From Pisaster brevispinus (lineage: Eukaryota > Echinodermata > Asteroidea > Forcipulatida > Asteriidae), in NCBI GenBank assembly GCA_023634235.1, contig JAMKCF010000011.1, positions 18,028,027 to 18,092,026 of the forward strand: DNA of 64,000 nt. The letters are read 5' to 3'. Positions 50,991 through 62,440 of this stretch are shown in pieces. The position numbers and the translations under genes were made by a program. The notes under the pieces are model-generated. The model was not told where the DNA came from, searched no databases, and saw only the letters and a list, made by a program, of their open reading frames with translations. How positions within the stretch are numbered: position 1 is the first letter of the stretch; every line of letters begins with the position of its first letter.

Positions 50991-52037
50991 CTTGATTGTT
51001 ATGCGTATTGGTTCCACAAGGTCAACCAGGTTCGCGTTCTCCACAGTCAGGGAAACTACTGATCCAGCTATCTCAACTCTTGAACTGTTGTTTTGACTTG
51101 ATTTTCGGATGAGGGCTGAACTGAACAGAGTGTCATCAGCGTAAACGACGAAACTAGCTTGGAACTGACTCGAATTATTACCTGAAAACATAGCGGTAAA
51201 AATTATACTTGTTGGGATGACTGTACGTTTGAGCAAACACAGTTTCCGAATGACATAATAATTTGAAAGAAAGTTTCCACGAATAGCAAATATTAACAAA
51301 CCAAAAAATTATACATCACGTAAGCGTATGTAGTTTGTTTATAAAAAATCATATGCTTATGCATCATACTGACCTTTGTCTCCTTGTAAGAAGTCTGCAA
51401 TGTTCCCAGGTAGTTGGATAGATGCCAAAACATCACTATCCAGCGGTATCTTTGTATTATTGAATGTCTGGACAGCTGATCCATGGAGCGTGCCATCTTG
51501 TGGTAGTGATTGTCCAGCATTACCTAACAGTGACGCAAATGTGAATCCACTCCTGACCAAGGAGGGGTCAAGAGTGACTGCTTCGACGTGGACGGAGTCC
51601 TTCTGTATGCTTAAAGAACCCTCCTGGCGAAGTGTTAGGGAAACCTGAGTCTCTAGAGACTGGAGGATGGCTGAAGATTCAAGGCTTTTGCCCGTTGAAT
51701 CAAGAATAGGGTTGTAATTTGCGATGACATTGCTAACAACCTCAACCACAGCTTCAGTTACCTTTAGTAAAACATTCAGAAATTGGCAGAAATTGAAGAC
51801 ACTAATTGTGAAAGCTCAATATTTAAACTCAGTATACTGACATTTTGTCTGCAACGAATTACGATTCAGTTTTTAACAACTGCTCACCTTGATATCTCTA
51901 GAACTTGCGTTTACTATGTTTTGCAAAATAGTTGAGATAGTCCGGATTTGATTATCTGCTGGACGGTCAGGTGGTATCAGGGTTCTGTTGGCAAGATATT
52001 CGGCAATTTCAGCTGCATTTCCTGCGCTTATCGAAAC
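50991..52037 (-). CDS. Adhesion GPCR: GAIN-domain exons (three)
   Basis: Exons 52037-51888 (VSISAGNAAEIAEYL, IRTISTILQNIVNASSRDIK), 51761-51374 (VTEAVVEVVSNVIANYN, ESSAILQSLETQVSL, VEAVTLDPSLV, then SVQTF/AVQTFNNTKIPLDS) and 51181-50991 (NNSSQFQASFVVYADDTLF, ending VDLVEPIRITIK). Phases 0, 1 and 0 join correctly, and the last exon runs in frame into the GPS exon at 49100. Alternating helices then beta-strands, with SVVSLTVENANLVDL before the GPS, fit GAIN subdomains A and B, the extracellular region that holds the cleaved receptor together. Confidence 0.85.
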
Positions 52038-52923
52038 CTGAGTAGGGTAGGGAAAATTGGGAGGTGACAATTAATGTATCCATATGGTGTTGCTGTTGTT
52101 ATTGTTTGTTTGTTGTTATTTTTTCAACACAAAACATGTGTGTTGCTAATGCTTTGAAAAAAATTTGACATTACGTTTCTTTTACGCCACGCTCTACAAG
52201 TAATGTAATGCTGTATATGTGAATAGTTGCCACCTAGGTTACCCCCTTGACAGTCCGTAAGAATGTAGGCATGGGTATCATCCACTAGTTTACGAGTTTA
52301 CAAGTGTTATGTGTTTACAAGTGTCATGACCGTGTATTGAACCTACACTCTGCTGCTGACAACTCAGGAGTTTGGGTCCAGTGAACTAGACCCGCTCTGT
52401 CACAGCACGCCACACTTCTGGTACCAATTTTTTTACGGCTCTGCCTACCGTAATCAAAGAATCGGTACTTACGGAAGCAGGGAATTCCGCGCTTACGTCA
52501 AGCGCAATTCAAGGGTTCGAGGGGAAAGCGCAGAATTCGGCGGTAAGTAGAGCCATGAAATTAGGCCCTGATATGTTTATAACTATTGATAAAAAAATGT
52601 GGCCCCAACTTCAGGGTTTTGAAAAACAAGAACAGTTCTGCCGTTGACGGCGTGCATTGGAATGAGAATACTCTGACGTCATATGCCGGATGTTGCTTTT
52701 AATACCTCAATGCTGCAACAAAGTGGCTATACAAAACGGAGCTTTCACATTATTATTATAACGTACGATGAGTGATGACGTATCAGAGCTTTTCGCGAGC
52801 ATTTCTGAAAAGCACCGAAGAAGAATTTTCAAAATGATTTTTTTTACAGAACTAAAATCTGTTTAAATCTGATACTCTTTTTTTTGTAAGGTCAAGTTGA
52901 TAGAGAGTACAATATTCACACAC

Positions 52924-53051
52924 CTGTTCAACGTCTTGAATGGTAACATTTGTCTTAACTTCACCGCATCCAATAGCCTGATAGTCCTCCCATTGAACGT
53001 AAATTGGTGCGTCCTGTTTCGGGCAGACTCTAACTGCCTTTGATTCTCCGG
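52924..53051 (-). CDS. Adhesion GPCR: extracellular linker exon upstream of GAIN
   Basis: A 128-bp exon between a TTGATTAG acceptor and a CAG|GTGTGT donor. It encodes SKAVRVCPKQDAPIYVQW, then EDYQAIGCGEVKTNVTIQDVEQ, and continues in phase 0 into the GAIN exon at 52037. Two cysteines and a Trp could belong to a degenerate hormone-receptor-like module, but this is not secure. It needs an upstream exon ending in phase 1, not identified with certainty; the exons at 59981 and above are candidates. The visible receptor totals about 660 codons without its true N-terminus. Confidence 0.65.
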
Positions 53052-53214
53052 CTAATCAATAAAAGCTAAATGAATGTCATTTTGTCATATCAGACCAGTC
53101 TTGACATTGCGGTCCTCCCTTAACGTAACTTTGTAATACAGACAAATGGTATGGTTAGTAACTTAATCATCCTTTATTAACCTGAAAATCTGGGCATGTT
53201 TCAATGGTTGCGTA

Positions 53215-53598
53215 CATTGTACTTATTTATTTATTTATTCATTAATAATAATCGATTCTTATATAGCGCTTCATCACAGCCCGAGGGGCGTATCAAAGCG
53301 CTTTTGACATTATTACCCCTGGTCACTGGGCCATATATTTCATTCCTTAAACCATCTCAGCTCCCTGGGGAGTATACAGCCGGTGCTGCGAGTTTACCGC
53401 GCTCCAAGCTAATCATTCCCATAAACCATCTCTGCCCTCACAGGTACCCATTTTACCCCTGGGTGGAGAGAAACAATTATGGTTAAGTGTCTTGCTCAAT
53501 GACACTAGTGCCACGACCGGGATTCGAACCCACATACCGATAACTTAACCACCAGAACTTGAGTCCGATGCTCTTATCCGCTCGGCCACGACACCCCA
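53215..53598 (-). mobile_element. tRNA-Leu-derived SINE
   Basis: The minus strand from about 53598 reads GGGGTGTCGTGGCCGAGCGG (A box), GACTCAAGTTCTGG (anticodon arm like tRNA-Leu with CAA), then GGGTTCGAATCCCGG (B box). After the tRNA-like head come CATTGAGCAAGACACTTAAC and a body that ends GAAGCGCTATATAAG followed by an AT-rich (AAAT)n tail at 53219-53240. SINEs are copied by the machinery of partner LINEs; the (AAAT)n tail resembles that of the CR1 here, but the partner is not determined. It lies upstream of the last placed receptor exon. Confidence 0.82.
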
Positions 53599-53659
53599 CA
53601 ATTATTTATTTGTTTGTGTTCTTACTTATTTATTTATTTATTTATTTAGTTATAATTTT

Positions 53660-56190
53660 ATTTAAAAAAATTTTGGGGGGTGTAGATATGTCAGTGGGGA
53701 CTGCCGCCAGAAAACTTCAAAAGGGTCATGCCGACTTGTTAGATAATTCAACCCCATAAATAACTAAACTATGTCAAGGGGAGGGGATTCTAATAGAAGA
53801 TTTCATGTTATTTGACCGACGGTTCTTATGTTATGATATAAACCAAAAATGGTGTGCCTTTCGCTACCACCATCTTGCTCGAAGCAGGGTTAAAGGAGTT
53901 GTTAATGCAATCTGAAATAGAGGCCAGGTAAAATCATGTGCTTAAATGTCAAGTCAAAAGACAAGCACTAATCATATTTACCGAAACGGACGGGTTTTTG
54001 TGGTATCATGGATAGTAAAATGATTTATTCCAATTTGATGTCCTCGGTTGACCTGTCCGTGGTGGCGGTACTTACAGGTCATAAAACGATTCAAAAGTAA
54101 CAGATAATTGACAAATATTTAACTATGAATTAGTTACGTGGAAGTTCTTTATTTAAAATATCATCAACGGATGAGAAAATTTTCCCAGCAGTTTCGTATA
54201 GATGATATCCGGGAAAAAAGCCATGTGAGGGGCAAATCCTTTCCAAAGCAATGAACGGCATTGCTCTCAAAAGTTAACGGCCAGTGAGAAATTGAGTGAG
54301 CAGTTGGTCTTTAACCATCAACCATTTACCTATTTCTAAAGTTTCTTAATTAAATCAATGTGCGAAAGTTTCAGGGGAATAACACGACAGTGGCAAAAGT
54401 ATATTCCTAGGAAACAAAACAAAGTTTGTTCACTAAAACGAACCTCTTGTATTTACGGAGCCCCTTATGGGACGGGAAAAGAAATGAAAAAGTAAAACAA
54501 AAATAATAATAATTATTTCGTTCCCATGAAATTTAATTTTATTTTTTCGCAATGTTATTTCGTTAAGTCGAAATGTTTATTTGTCCCCTCGAACTCATTT
54601 CGTTACCACGAAAAAATACATTATTACGTTCCCCCGAAATGTTATTTCGTTCCCCTCAAAATATATATTTTTCCCCACAAAATAACTTCCGGACTCATTT
54701 AAGTAAAGATTCATTCGGGTTCAGCACGTGTACTGCAGCTGGAGTTAGAGTGATCTTTGTTTAATACAAATAAGTGTAAAGTTGACTTTTATTAGGCATG
54801 CAACTGTTTGACAACACTCATAAATATCCTTTTCGAGTATTCCAATAATCAGGTCTAAATGTAAAAAAAAAATAAAAAAATTAAAAATGCGTTTAGCTAA
54901 TTACATGTTTTTTGAAAAGGTAACAAAAGAAAACCATGTAAATAAATAGGAAGTTTAAAAATAAAAAATATAAAATGTGGAGAAATGTGCTCCGAGTTTA
55001 TCGCCTGAAATGATGTAAAATGCAACGGAATTGAACTATCTTAAAGGATGGGTCTAAATAACTTGTTTTTTTTAATAAGTTTATGCACTAATTAGTGATT
55101 TTCTGAGACAGCTACAAGACACGTGCTTCCTCGGAGGGTTAAATAATGAAATAGAATGACTGAAATGAATCTGAATGAGAAGAACAAAATCATGTTCGCG
55201 CAAAAACGAAACTGATTTCATTGATAGACAAAACAAAACCCTAGTTTGAGTGTTTTTTGGTAAAATGCGTTAATCTGCATACGTGTTCTTGAAATTGAAT
55301 GAATTTTTGCTGAAATTGGCAAAGATAACCTACAGGCCTAATAAAACATACACAAACACATCAAACAATAATATACATGTGGGGTAGTTTGGAAAAAAAA
55401 TTTAGGCTCACACTTGAGTGTAAGTAATATAAACGGTCTAACACAAGTCACAATTTGTTATTATTGTGCTTTGTCCAAAACTAAAAGAGTAATGACATTC
55501 TTGGATCTGTGACTCAATTGCACGTGGCGTATCAAGGAAAAGCACTGGTGCCAACTTTAAATCGAATGCGTTATTTCGTGTTTTTCACAGTTTTATAATG
55601 CATGCAACGATTCAAAAGGAATAGAAAAAGTACCGTTTGTTGTATACAGCGGACATCTTTCTACAGAGACCGCTGTTTGTCCTGCAATCGTCACAAGCCA
55701 TGTGAGATTTCCCAAGTTCTCATCGATTGTTGTTTCAGCTTCACACTCTGTAACATAATGATGTCACACAATAATACATTGTATTAGCAATTGATCAATT
55801 ATTGGGTGAATAGCTTTCCCCAAAAAATAATAATAAACAAACAAAACAACAGACAAATTTACCTTTTTGCGCACAAAGGTTTGTACAGTTAGTCTATTGT
55901 ACCAAAATGCATTGTACTACACTGTCATTGTAATATAAATTGATATTTTGGAACTGGACGTTTGAGGTTGGATCTGGACGTTTGAGATTGAAACAATGTA
56001 ATTTGTTTAAGCCCACTCAAGATTAGCTTGCATTTCTTTATCCATACCCATCCTGGCATGTAGTGACATAAACACTAATCCTGGACTCTAAAAACAGTTC
56101 CAAGAACATGTCTTGCTTACTTTGTAACTGCCGCAGTTTTCGCAACAAACATCAAGAACTTGAAATTTACCTGAACTCCACACTTGCTGA
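53660..56190. other. No gene recognised; contains a TTTCGTTCCC repeat patch
   Basis: 54435-54690 holds TACGGAGCCCC (54465) and several variants of TTATTTCGTTCCC. The remainder is AT-rich DNA. Missing receptor exons could be hidden here, since short exons cannot be recognised without homology. Confidence 0.45.
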
Positions 56191-56525
56191 GTGACTAATA
56201 GTATGGCTCACCAAAACCCGGCTTTCCATTGATATCATGTCTCTCTGGGAGGTGGGATTGTTTATTACCACTGAGAGCAGAGACACGGGCATTCATGCTT
56301 TCACTATAGGGTATGTTAGTATATAGTGATGAAATATCTAAAGTAACCAGAAAAGCAGAGTCAGGTATGTTTGACATCCTCTAATTTATGGAGGAAGTCT
56401 GTGGTATCCTTTATGAAGGAAGGGATGCCGGAGACTAAGGGGTTGAGAAAGTTATCTACAAATTCAGAAATGCGATTTGTAGGGCTACCATTTCCATGTT
56501 GGGTTGCTGGGCTCTTGTATCTTAG

Positions 56526-57418
56526 AACAGGTTCATTTTTAACTAAAATGTTTCATGTTTCCCTTTTTGTTTTTATATATAGCAATTTTTCTTGAAGTTG
56601 TTTTCAAAATGTTAAAATCATGCTGTTTTTCTTCATAAAATATTGCTGGAGGAACAAAGTAAGAATCGGGTGCACTTTCAAAAATATTTTTAACACTCTT
56701 TTTATTTGTACCTTTTTGTTAGCAAAAAAATGTGCAACTTCTTGTACTCCAAACTATTATTGTATCATAATATCAAAGAAAAGTACGTACATTTTTTATT
56801 TACAATGTATACTTCATTATTGGAAAACCTGACAAAAAAAGAGTTTATTTGTGGTTCGAGTGGTAATAATTTTAGTAAGGGGAAAATATTTTCTATCCCT
56901 TGTTCCTCAAACCAAGCCGAACAGAGTTAGGGATAGAATTTTGTATCCCTTGTTGCTCAACTCTAGCCGAAAAGAGGAGGGGATTGAGTTTTTTATCCCT
57001 TGTTGCTCAAACCCAGCCGAAAAGAGGAGGGATAGAATTTGTTATCCCTTGTTCCTTAACTCTAGCCGAAAAGTGGAAGGGATATATTGTTTTTATCCTT
57101 TGCTGCTCAAGTCAAGCGAAAAAGAGGAGGGGATACATTTTTTTATCCCTTGAACCTCAAACATGACAAAATGTGCAATATATTGATAACAAATAACTGG
57201 CATTTATCAATATTTTTTTTGTAAGCCTAGAAAAATTTGATTGGTCAGTAAAATCTGGAGCATGTTTTTTACAATTTGGAGGAGAAAATGGTAAAAGAAA
57301 AATTTGTTGCTTTAATTCCTGTTTCGATAACAATTTTCGGACTATGATGAAAACTTTAAGCTGTAAATTTGAAAAATAACCAAAAATGAAAAAAATTGCA
57401 GTTAAAAATGAACCTGTT
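56526..57418. mobile_element. 893-bp non-autonomous DNA transposon in the Penelope-like element
   Basis: Ends are AACAGGTTCATTTTTAACT and its reverse complement (19 bp, near perfect). The flanks are CTTAG at 56521-56525 and 57419-57423, a perfect 5-bp duplication. Removing the element restores the conserved LLP-KI join of the Penelope-like reverse transcriptase. It has no transposase, and its interior includes a 60-bp tandem array (56890-57165). The superfamily is not determined. Confidence 0.82.
56890..57165 (+). repeat. Five tandem ~57-60-bp units inside the 893-bp element
   Basis: TATCCCTTGTTGCTCAA followed by AGCCGAAAAGAGGAGGG, recurring with few changes. The open frames over it (56851-57166) are repeat artefacts. 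Confidence 0.85.
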
Positions 57419-58139
57419 CTTAGGTAGAAGGTAGAAGCGTGCTGTACGAGGGTCATGTGGAATGAGATACTTAAGAGTATCCATTGTGGATTCTAACCAA
57501 GGTGTCACTTGTTTGGAAAATGATTCTGGGCTTTCTGGGTGTGGGGCAAAACTGTATACCCCTTGAGAGGAGCTTAACCTGTGGGTCGGTTAGCACTTTG
57601 TCAGCAGGTTAAACTACGGTACGTGTCGCAACTAGTCACCTATCAGTGGGAGGAACAACAGTTGGCCTCTTACTGTGGAAACGTCAATGAATGTATTTCC
57701 AATGGTTAGGCTAGACAGTCATGCGTTTCTTGTTCTGTTTGTTCATAAGGGTGGACCGGGGGGTGATTGACGTTAGACAGACGGATATCTTGTAAATGTT
57801 CATACTCTTGATTAGAGCATGACTCTTTGAGTTGAGATTCAGTGTCTATTATCTCAAGTGACTGGTTATCAATGTATTGTTGGCATTGATTTTCTAGCAG
57901 TGTAAGCAGATGGAAAGACGCGTTAGTGAGTGTCTTGTTCCACTTCTTAAAAAAGGAGGGAACAAGGTCCCCAAAAGAAGGGGCACACTTGATATGTAGT
58001 CCTTTCGGGAAGAATACGAGACAATCGATAAAAGCGGTATTTGTCAAGATCTGACAAGTAGCGAATTTTCTTTTCTTTACGTAGCTTACGGAAAATGCAC
58101 TTTGTGTCAGTAGTGAGTGTCATGAGTTATGTCGTTTAA

Positions 58140-59165
58140 AGCTAGAAAGTTTGACAGAAAATTGGTAAAAACAATCCTGTGGAAAGTATGGGTTACAAAA
58201 GGGAAAAGGGATAAAAACCTTTGGGGAAAAAAGCAGAATATTTAAAAGCCTGTAAACAGGGAAAGTTAAGAAACTTGTGGAAACGGGTTATTTAAAGACC
58301 TGAAAAGAGAGAAAGTTACAAGACCTGTGGAAAAATAATGGGTAAGTTATGAACCAGTAAAGAGAGATAGTTAAGAAACCTGTGAAAATTGGTTATTTCA
58401 AAACCTGAAAAGAAAAAGTTAAGAACCTGTGGAAAAGAACGGGTTATTTAGCAACCTGTAAAGAGAGAAAGATAAGAAACCTGTAGAAAAACGGGTTATT
58501 TATAAACTTGAAAAAAAGGGAAAAAAACCTATGGAAAAACGGGTTATTTATAAACCTGAAAAGAGAAAAAGTAAAGAAACCTTTGGAAAACGGGTTATTT
58601 AGAAACCTGTAAAGAGTAAAAGTTAAGAAGACCGTTGAAAAAATAACAAGTTACGTATAAGCCTGTAAAGAGAGATAGTTAAGAAAACAGTGGGGAAAAG
58701 GGGGTAAATTCAAAACCTGAAAAGAGAGATAGTTAAGAAACGTGTTGAAAAGAACGGGTTATTTCAAAACATGTATAAAAAAAAGAGAAATACGAACCTT
58801 GTGGGAAAAAACAGGTTATTTAGAAACATGTATTAATAGGAAAAGTTAAGAAACCTGTGGATAAACGGGTTATTCAGAAACCTGAAAAGAGAAGGGAAGA
58901 AACCCGTAGAAAAGAAACGGGTTATTTAGAAACATGTAACACGAGAGAAATACGAAACATGTGGGGAAAAACAGGTTATTTAGAAACATGTAAGAGGGAA
59001 AGATAAGAAACATATAAAGAGAAAAGTAAAGAAACCTGTGGAAAAGAACGGGTTATTTAAACACGTGAAAGAGAAAAAGTAAAGAAACCTGTGAAAAAGA
59101 ACGGGTTATTTAAAAACCTGTAAACAGACAAAATGTGTACAATCCTATGGAGGGAGCGGGTTATT
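58140..59165 (+). repeat. 1-kb minisatellite, about 18 units of ~57 bp
   Basis: Units carry AAGAAACCTGTGGAAAA, then ACGGGTTATTTAGAAACCTG and AAAGAGAGAAAGT. Length varies between copies. It directly follows the upstream end of the Penelope-like remnant. Confidence 0.9.
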
Positions 59166-59980
59166 AAAGCCTGTGACAAACGGGAAAATTATTGGAAGAT
59201 GTTTCGAAAAGAACAGGTGAAGAGTGGGCAATAAAATGGATACAGTTACAAGGAAGACAAACAAAAGAAAAGCAACGTTCAATTTGTTTTATACCAATTC
59301 CTAAGAGCATCCGTAGTATACAGAGGATTAATACACGGGTTTTTTTCTTGCAACGCATTCCAGTATAAAGGTCCAGCAAGTACAAATGACCAATCCTCCC
59401 ACGAATTATTGCTCTTAGGTACAACAAGCAATGTATTAAGAGAACAATTACACATCTAGCAGGATTGAAATGGCTGTCAACATTATTTGTATATCTCACA
59501 AATGTTTATACTTTTGTGGTCATGCCACACCACGTTTACTACTAACAAGATATTAAGGCGTGAGTTTCAACGACCTCCCTTTGTGTCACGGACAATATAC
59601 ATAAATTTGGTCAAAGTCATTGTTTTGACAATGTTTTTTTGAAGCACTACAGAACATGTTTTCGATTTTTAAAAGAGGTTTGATATTCAAAGCTAAAATT
59701 ACGTTTCTATCATTACTCAAAAGCTCTTTAGTTTGTATTTATTTGTATATATTTTTCACAAACCAGGCACAGAGAGATGAGGGCTTACAACTAGTAGAGT
59801 ATGAAGACATTATACTATTTTTTTGCTAAGCAAAGTGTGATGTCTTAAAACAATCCATGTTACTGACAACTCAGTTTAAGATGAATCTTGGAGCTTTGTC
59901 AAACCGAACCGAGGTGCACGCTGCGCATTCAAGTTGTCAAATGTAGACTAAAAGTAGAGGATGGTCTTTTGAAATAAAAC
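59166..59980. other. Spacer, possible 3' untranslated region of the SRCR exons
   Basis: A minus-strand AATAAA lies near 59738 (TTTATT in plus sense), downstream of the stop at 59981. The 111-codon minus frame at 59164-59499 has no recognisable domain. Confidence 0.4.
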
Positions 59981-60309
59981 TTAACCCAGCACAGTAGTTG
60001 TAAGTTTGCAAGTCACCCCAACAACATAACCCCTACAGAAATTATAATTGAACATCGTGTTGTAACACTGATCAATGCTCGATTCATGTCCATTACATTT
60101 ATCATCGGACATGAGCAATTGGCCTAAACCTGGACCAAAGTAATTAAAATTCCAGGCCTGATATGCAGAAGGGTAGCCGAGTTGCCGACAGATGACGTTG
60201 GTGTCCTTGATACTCCAACTAAGACTGCAGATCATTCCCCAGAAGCATTTGTGAAACACCTCCACTCTGCCTTCATAAGGTGTGTCTCCATTCACAAGGC
60301 GTATCGATA
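59981..60309 (-). CDS. SRCR domain exon, probably terminal
   Basis: After a CTTTCAG acceptor the exon reads [58 protein letters not shown] and CRGYVVGVTC, a complete scavenger-receptor cysteine-rich domain. It then ends in KLTTTVLG and TAA at 59981-59983. It joins the exon at 60484 in phase. Such domains are extracellular binding modules common in deuterostome immune and adhesion proteins. A phase-1 GTTAAG could serve as a weak donor just before the stop, in which case the domain would continue into downstream receptor exons. Confidence 0.82.
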
Positions 60310-60483
60310 CTGAAAGGATATACAGGCATTTTAAATCGACTTAGTGTTGTTATCCTATTATGTTCGAATTTCTATGATTAAAGTATAAGAAAAGTAAAAC
60401 AATATATACATATATTTAAAGGCTCGTCGTCCCAGTGGCTCACCAAGCATTTCTACAACATCACGTGTTCTCTACAAACTTAC

Positions 60484-60690
60484 CTGAAGAAGAGGTTGCC
60501 ATAACGTGCTCTTCCCAACAAGTTAACCCTACATCACTCCGACTGCAGGCAGATAATCCAGTGTAGCTAGAATGATCGATTATTGATTCATGCCCCTGAC
60601 ATATAACATTGTTGAGAAAAACACGTCCAGATCCTTCACCGGAGTGAGCATCTTGCCATACTCGAGATGCTGAGGGAATCCTATAGCTAC
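60484..60690 (-). CDS. SRCR exon: second half of a domain
   Basis: Acceptor TTATGTAG, donor TCAG|GTAAGT. It encodes SYRIPSASRVWQDAHSGEGS, GRVFLNNVICQGHESII, CSRSDVGLTCWEE and a Ser-rich linker. The WQDAHSGEGSGRVFLNNVxC block is the second half of an SRCR domain; the first half should lie on an upstream exon not identified. Phase 1 at both ends, and it splices in frame into the exon at 60309. Confidence 0.78.
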
Positions 60691-62440
60691 CTACATAATA
60701 AAATTTCGAGGAAACCAAATAATTTCAGTATTTGTTTTACCTTTTCATTAATTTGTTTACCTGTAGCCCATTGTCATAGTAACATGTGATTGTCTTGTTT
60801 GATTACTGTTGGCCTTTTAAGAGGTCTTAATAACTGGGTTTTTCTTTCTTTTAATGGAAATGTCAACACTCGAAGAGAAAATTACTAACATCCTTTTGTC
60901 TTTGCCTTCTCCTTTTCCATGTAGACATACCCCCTTGTAATTCTGCCTCAGTCAGCAATTTGTTTCTTTTTGACGCTGTTCCAATCTGTTATTTTGTCCT
61001 TTGTGTTTGTAACCTCTTGTAACCAATTTAAGCCCTTTCCCCAACCCCAATTGTCCTTCTCTAGTGTTCACGCCATACCTGTTCGTGTGTGTTATTTTGT
61101 CATTAATTGTTCAACTATTTTTTTATATTTTTTATTTTATAGAGTATGCAACGCGTGTTTTAGAACTGAAATGTTGTAAAAATTACGTGTTTTCTCTATC
61201 TTTTCTAAAATGTCAATTCGCCAAGGGTCCTAGAAAATGTATTTCTTTTGGTTGTAATTAGGGCCAACATACGTTTGTTTACGGAGCACCTAAAGAGACA
61301 GGTAAACAAATTAAAAGGTAAACAAACTGAAATTATTTCGATCCCTCGAAATAATATTTCATTCCCTCGAGTTTTTATTTCTTTACTTCGAAAAATGATT
61401 TCGTCCCCTCGAAATATTGTTTTGTCCCCTCGAAACGTTATTTCGTTCCCTCAAAATGATTTTGTTCTCTCGAAATGGTAGTTCGTTCCCTCTTAATCCT
61501 CATTACCTCGGGCTTGTATTTTATTCCCTCTTAATACTTTTTCGTTCCATCGAAATATAATTCGTCTCCCCGAAATATTATTTCGTTCCCTCCAAAAAAT
61601 TATTCGTTCCTTCGAAAAGTTAACTCAGGGAACGAACTAAGTTACTTCGTGGGATGAAATATTATTACAAGGTGAAACAATATATTTATTTCGTTTGAAC
61701 AAAAAAGTATTTCAAGGGAACAATATAATTTAGTTGGTGTGGAGTCCATGATATTCTAGGACAAGTCTTCTTTTCTCACTCTTCTTCAGACTTTAATGGA
61801 ACTTCAGTTTAGTTTTTAAGAAAACGATATGAAACCACAAAAGAGCAAACAAATAGCAATTACAACAGCAAAAACAAAAACTAACAACCAACAGCAAAAA
61901 CAACAACAACATTAACTAAACAAAGCAAAAACACAAAACAAAAACTCTTACTAGGCTAAAAACCTGTTTTTTCAGACTGCAAAATAGCACAACGCCCCCA
62001 AATTGCTACTGTGGTAACAGGCTGTGGATTTTAAAAGATTTGTGTTAGATTTTTTCAGGACACATTATGTAAAGTTTTTACGTGAAATCACTCATTAAAT
62101 CTATGAGTGACTGATGTGAAGCAACTGCAACACATAATCAATGGAATGCCACAAATGGAGGAAAAGTAACTTGGACAAAATGACATCACACTCTCCTTGT
62201 ATAAAATGATGTATTGATGATCAATGATGCAGTGATGTTGTCCCAGTTTGTAACCTTCCTTCATCTTGATCACACGTTTGCTAGGACTGTGTTGCATGAA
62301 TAACCCTTAAAACTATGAATGGGGTGCTTAAAGCTTCACTTGAGATGATTACTGGAAAATGAATATAGGTTGAACTGAGAGGACTGAGTCTGAATTGCAA
62401 ACATGATGAGTTTCGTATTTTTGACCTACGACTGACTCAC
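60691..62440. other. Intron or spacer with a TTTCGTTCCC repeat patch
   Basis: 61290-61745 contains many degenerate copies of TTTCGTTCCCTCGAAA, preceded by TTTACGGAGCACC at 61289. The rest has pyrimidine-rich and CAACAA-type tracts (61850-61930). The missing half-domain SRCR exon was not found. Confidence 0.5.

Larger units (their letters stand above)
56190..58110 (-). pseudogene. Penelope-like element fragment, split by an 893-bp insertion
   Basis: Minus strand: an N-terminal region at about 58110-57706 (FPKGLHIKCAPSFGDLVPSF, then a Gln/Asn-rich linker); 57480-57424 with TLKYLIPHDPRTARFYLLP; then, past the insertion, K-I-Q-E-P, ISEFVDNFLNPLVSGIPSFI, KDTTDFLHKLE and LVTLDISSLYTNIPYSE. These are reverse transcriptase motifs of the Penelope-like group (RxPRFYLLPKIHK, LVTMDVxSLYTNIP). 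The downstream palm (YADD-type) and the GIY-YIG endonuclease are missing, and the frame is broken, so it is a 3'-truncated dead copy. Confidence 0.82.

Noticed and set aside
53521..53598. Genuine tRNA-Leu gene
   Set aside because: The head has lost base pairing expected at the acceptor end and continues into a SINE body with an (AAAT)n tail.
56851..57166. Overlapping 88-100-codon frames with repeated IPC-like peptides
   Set aside because: They follow the 60-bp tandem array in two frames; no start context or domain.
59164..59499. 111-codon minus-strand frame
   Set aside because: Cys- and Leu-rich but without signal peptide logic or family motif; more likely untranslated DNA.
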